Position numbers and translations under genes: made by a program. A DNA stretch of 64,000 nt from Micromonospora echinaurantiaca (GTDB lineage: Bacteria; Actinomycetota; Actinomycetes; Mycobacteriales; Micromonosporaceae): positions 6,067,001 through 6,131,000 of the forward strand of contig NZ_LT607750.1 in the NCBI RefSeq assembly GCF_900090235.1, written 5' to 3'. Below the pieces are notes generated by a model. The model was not told the DNA's origin. It saw only the letters and a list, made by a program, of their open reading frames with translations, and did no database searches. Numbering within the stretch: the first letter of the stretch is position 1; each line of letters begins with the position of its first letter. Below, piece by piece: positions 62,742-64,000 of the stretch.

Positions 62742-63878
62742 TCAGCGCTGCTCGACCTCGCCCTGCGCCGGACGCTGGGTCGGCACGGTGGGGTCGGTCT
62801 TCCAGTTGGTCGAGGCCGGCGGGATCTCGTCGGTGAGCGGCCCGCCCTCCCGGTCGTCCCGCACCGCCGGCTGGTCCACCCGGGTCGGCGCGGCGTCCAC
62901 CCGGTGCCGCGCATCGGCCGCCGGCGCGGCCCCGCCCCGGCTGGCCACCAGCACGCCACCGACCATCAGCAGCAGGCCGAGCACGGTCAGCCCGATGGGG
63001 GCGTACAGCCCGAGGAGGGTGAGCTGGCTGCGGTTCTTCTCGGCCCGGTCGACCGACGCCGTGACGGTGTCCTCGTTGTAGTTGAACTCGGCGTCCAGCA
63101 GGGTCACCGGGGTGCCGACGTCCGGCACCAGGGTCTTGCGCTGCACCTCGCGCACGTTCACGTACGAGCCGGTGACCGGGTCGACCCAGACCGTCCGGGT
63201 GTTGCTGTAGGTGATCTTGCCCTGGGTCGCGCCCGGGGCGAGCGCCCCCAGCAGCAGCCCCACCCGCTCGGCGCCGAGGTTCAGCTCCTGGTCGGTGATC
63301 ACCTGCTCGAACTTGTACGCCTCGAGCCCCTTGACGTCCTCGGTCCCCTTGAACTCGGCCGGCAGGGCCTTCCGCAGGTCGCGGTCGAAGACGTCGTAGT
63401 TCCGCTTCTCGGTGCCGAACGGGAACTTGTAGACCTGGCCGGCGAAGGTCACCCGCTCCCGGGTGCCGGTGTCGTCGAGGAACTGACCCTCCCAGTCGAC
63501 CGCCGCTCCGGAGACCCGGTCCAGCGCCAGCTCGGCGCCGTACGCGCTGACCAGCTCCTTGGTCTGGTCCCGGTCGACGGTCTGACCGACCGTCCAGACG
63601 ACCGTGTCTTCCTCGAGGTCGCCGGTGAGGCTCGCGGTCTGCACCCGGTTCGGCGTGACCAGGACCGTGGACCGGAGATCGTCCTGGTTGATCTTGATAT
63701 CGCCGTTGGTGATCTGGAGGAAGGTCGCACCCTTGGCCTCGGCGACCGACGTCGAGGCTTCCAGATCGTAGGGCAGCTTGGTCATCGCAGGTTTGACGAC
63801 GAACACCAATCCGGCGGCGAGCGCCAGGAGGAGTACGCCGCCACCGAACAGCACGGCACCTATGGCGCGGTGCTTCAT
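62742..63878 (-). CDS. DUF3068 (PorA-family) membrane protein
   Basis: 378 residues from ATG 63878, with a ggagg ribosome site 6 nt upstream. An N-terminal membrane helix (AVLFGGGVLLLALAAGLVFVV), a large extracytoplasmic domain of about 250 residues (TNGDIKINQDDLRSTV, DTVVWTVGQTVDRDQTK, KRNYDVFDRDLRKALPAEF) and a second helix (LGLYAPIGLTVLGLLLMVGGVLV) precede a charged, Pro-rich cytoplasmic tail. This topology is DUF3068. Such proteins are common in actinobacteria, sometimes annotated as porin PorA-like; function unknown. It carries its own terminator; its promoter should be in 63879-64000. Confidence 0.88.
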   Translation of the reverse strand: MKHRAIGAVLFGGGVLLLALAAGLVFVVKPAMTKLPYDLEASTSVAEAKGATFLQITNGDIKINQDDLRSTVLVTPNRVQTASLTGDLEEDTVVWTVGQTVDRDQTKELVSAYGAELALDRVSGAAVDWEGQFLDDTGTRERVTFAGQVYKFPFGTEKRNYDVFDRDLRKALPAEFKGTEDVKGLEAYKFEQVITDQELNLGAERVGLLLGALAPGATQGKITYSNTRTVWVDPVTGSYVNVREVQRKTLVPDVGTPVTLLDAEFNYNEDTVTASVDRAEKNRSQLTLLGLYAPIGLTVLGLLLMVGGVLVASRGGAAPAADARHRVDAAPTRVDQPAVRDDREGGPLTDEIPPASTNWKTDPTVPTQRPAQGEVEQR

Positions 63879-64000
63879 GATTCCTCCCTGGAGGAGCTAG
63901 TTTCGCCGCTGTCGATCAGTGATGTGGCCGCGAGGTTACTACTTGGTCACATAGCAACGCGACCCCCGGTCAGTTCTGTTTTTTCCGCCGCGCCGGCCGG
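63879..64000. other. Upstream region of the DUF3068 gene, to the window end
   Basis: 122 bp containing the ribosome site gggaggaatc and AT-richer sequence (gttactacttggtcacatag and tgttttttccg) consistent with a minus-strand promoter. Boxes cannot be assigned reliably. Confidence 0.4.

Overview
The window is chromosomal DNA of a very high-GC actinobacterium, most likely Micromonospora or a close relative in Micromonosporaceae. The evidence is frequent GTG starts, near-uniform G/C at third codon positions, and families typical of the group: DUF397/DUF5753 pairs, SigE-type ECF sigma factors, a DUF6230/DUF6114 pair, DUF3152, and peptidoglycan-binding ABC-efflux adaptors. The genus is inferred from gene content; no 16S or other marker gene is present. 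The gene set asd, lysC, leuA, recR, ybaB, dnaX, tRNA-Ser, tadA and the TadA-associated protein occurs in the same neighbourhood in Mycobacterium (from memory), so the window is a conserved actinobacterial backbone with accessory inserts.

Layout. 0-8 kb: the end of a secreted repeat protein, an alpha-helical hypothetical protein, an MFS exporter, a secreted 5'-nucleotidase and a CpdA-like phosphodiesterase; a 10-bp tandem repeat lies at 3.2-3.4 kb. 8-16 kb: a GAF-GGDEF diguanylate cyclase, the lysC-asd operon, a lipoprotein, a nitroreductase and leuA. leuA is preceded by a 14-codon leader ORF with three consecutive Leu codons and competing hairpins, a probable leucine attenuator. 16-25 kb: a DHA2 exporter, a lipoprotein HNH nuclease, and a five-gene oligopeptide ABC importer with a strong hairpin between the binding-protein and permease genes. 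25-29 kb: dnaX, ybaB, recR, the SRP RNA gene and tRNA-Ser(GGA).

29-42.4 kb is an accessory block bounded by two tRNA-Ser genes (GGA at 28958, CGA at 42429). It holds a DHFR-like protein, an FG-GAP surface protein, a four-gene XRE/DUF397 locus, a membrane-anchored NACHT NTPase, a large secreted Cys-rich repeat protein, a DUF3152 metalloprotease-like lipoprotein and an ECF sigma gene with its membrane partner. This is the least conventional part of the window.

42.5-64 kb: deoD; a TetR/thioesterase operon with a perfect operator; a MacAB-like efflux operon with a duplicated-motif lipoprotein, divergent from a two-component system across four helically phased direct repeats; tadA; an M23 peptidase; a GH81 beta-1,3-glucanase with a LacI-type operator; a PHP phosphoesterase; an EamA exporter with an inverted repeat across its start codon; a DUF885 metallopeptidase; and the DUF6114, DUF6230 and DUF3068 proteins.

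Several long inverted repeats between convergent or unrelated genes (9.6, 35.2 and 44.6 kb), and a 16-nt CCACA/TGTGG motif present twice (8.0 and 34.0 kb), look like dispersed repeats or shared regulatory sites. All functions are inferred from recognisable motifs and family knowledge; no database search was run.
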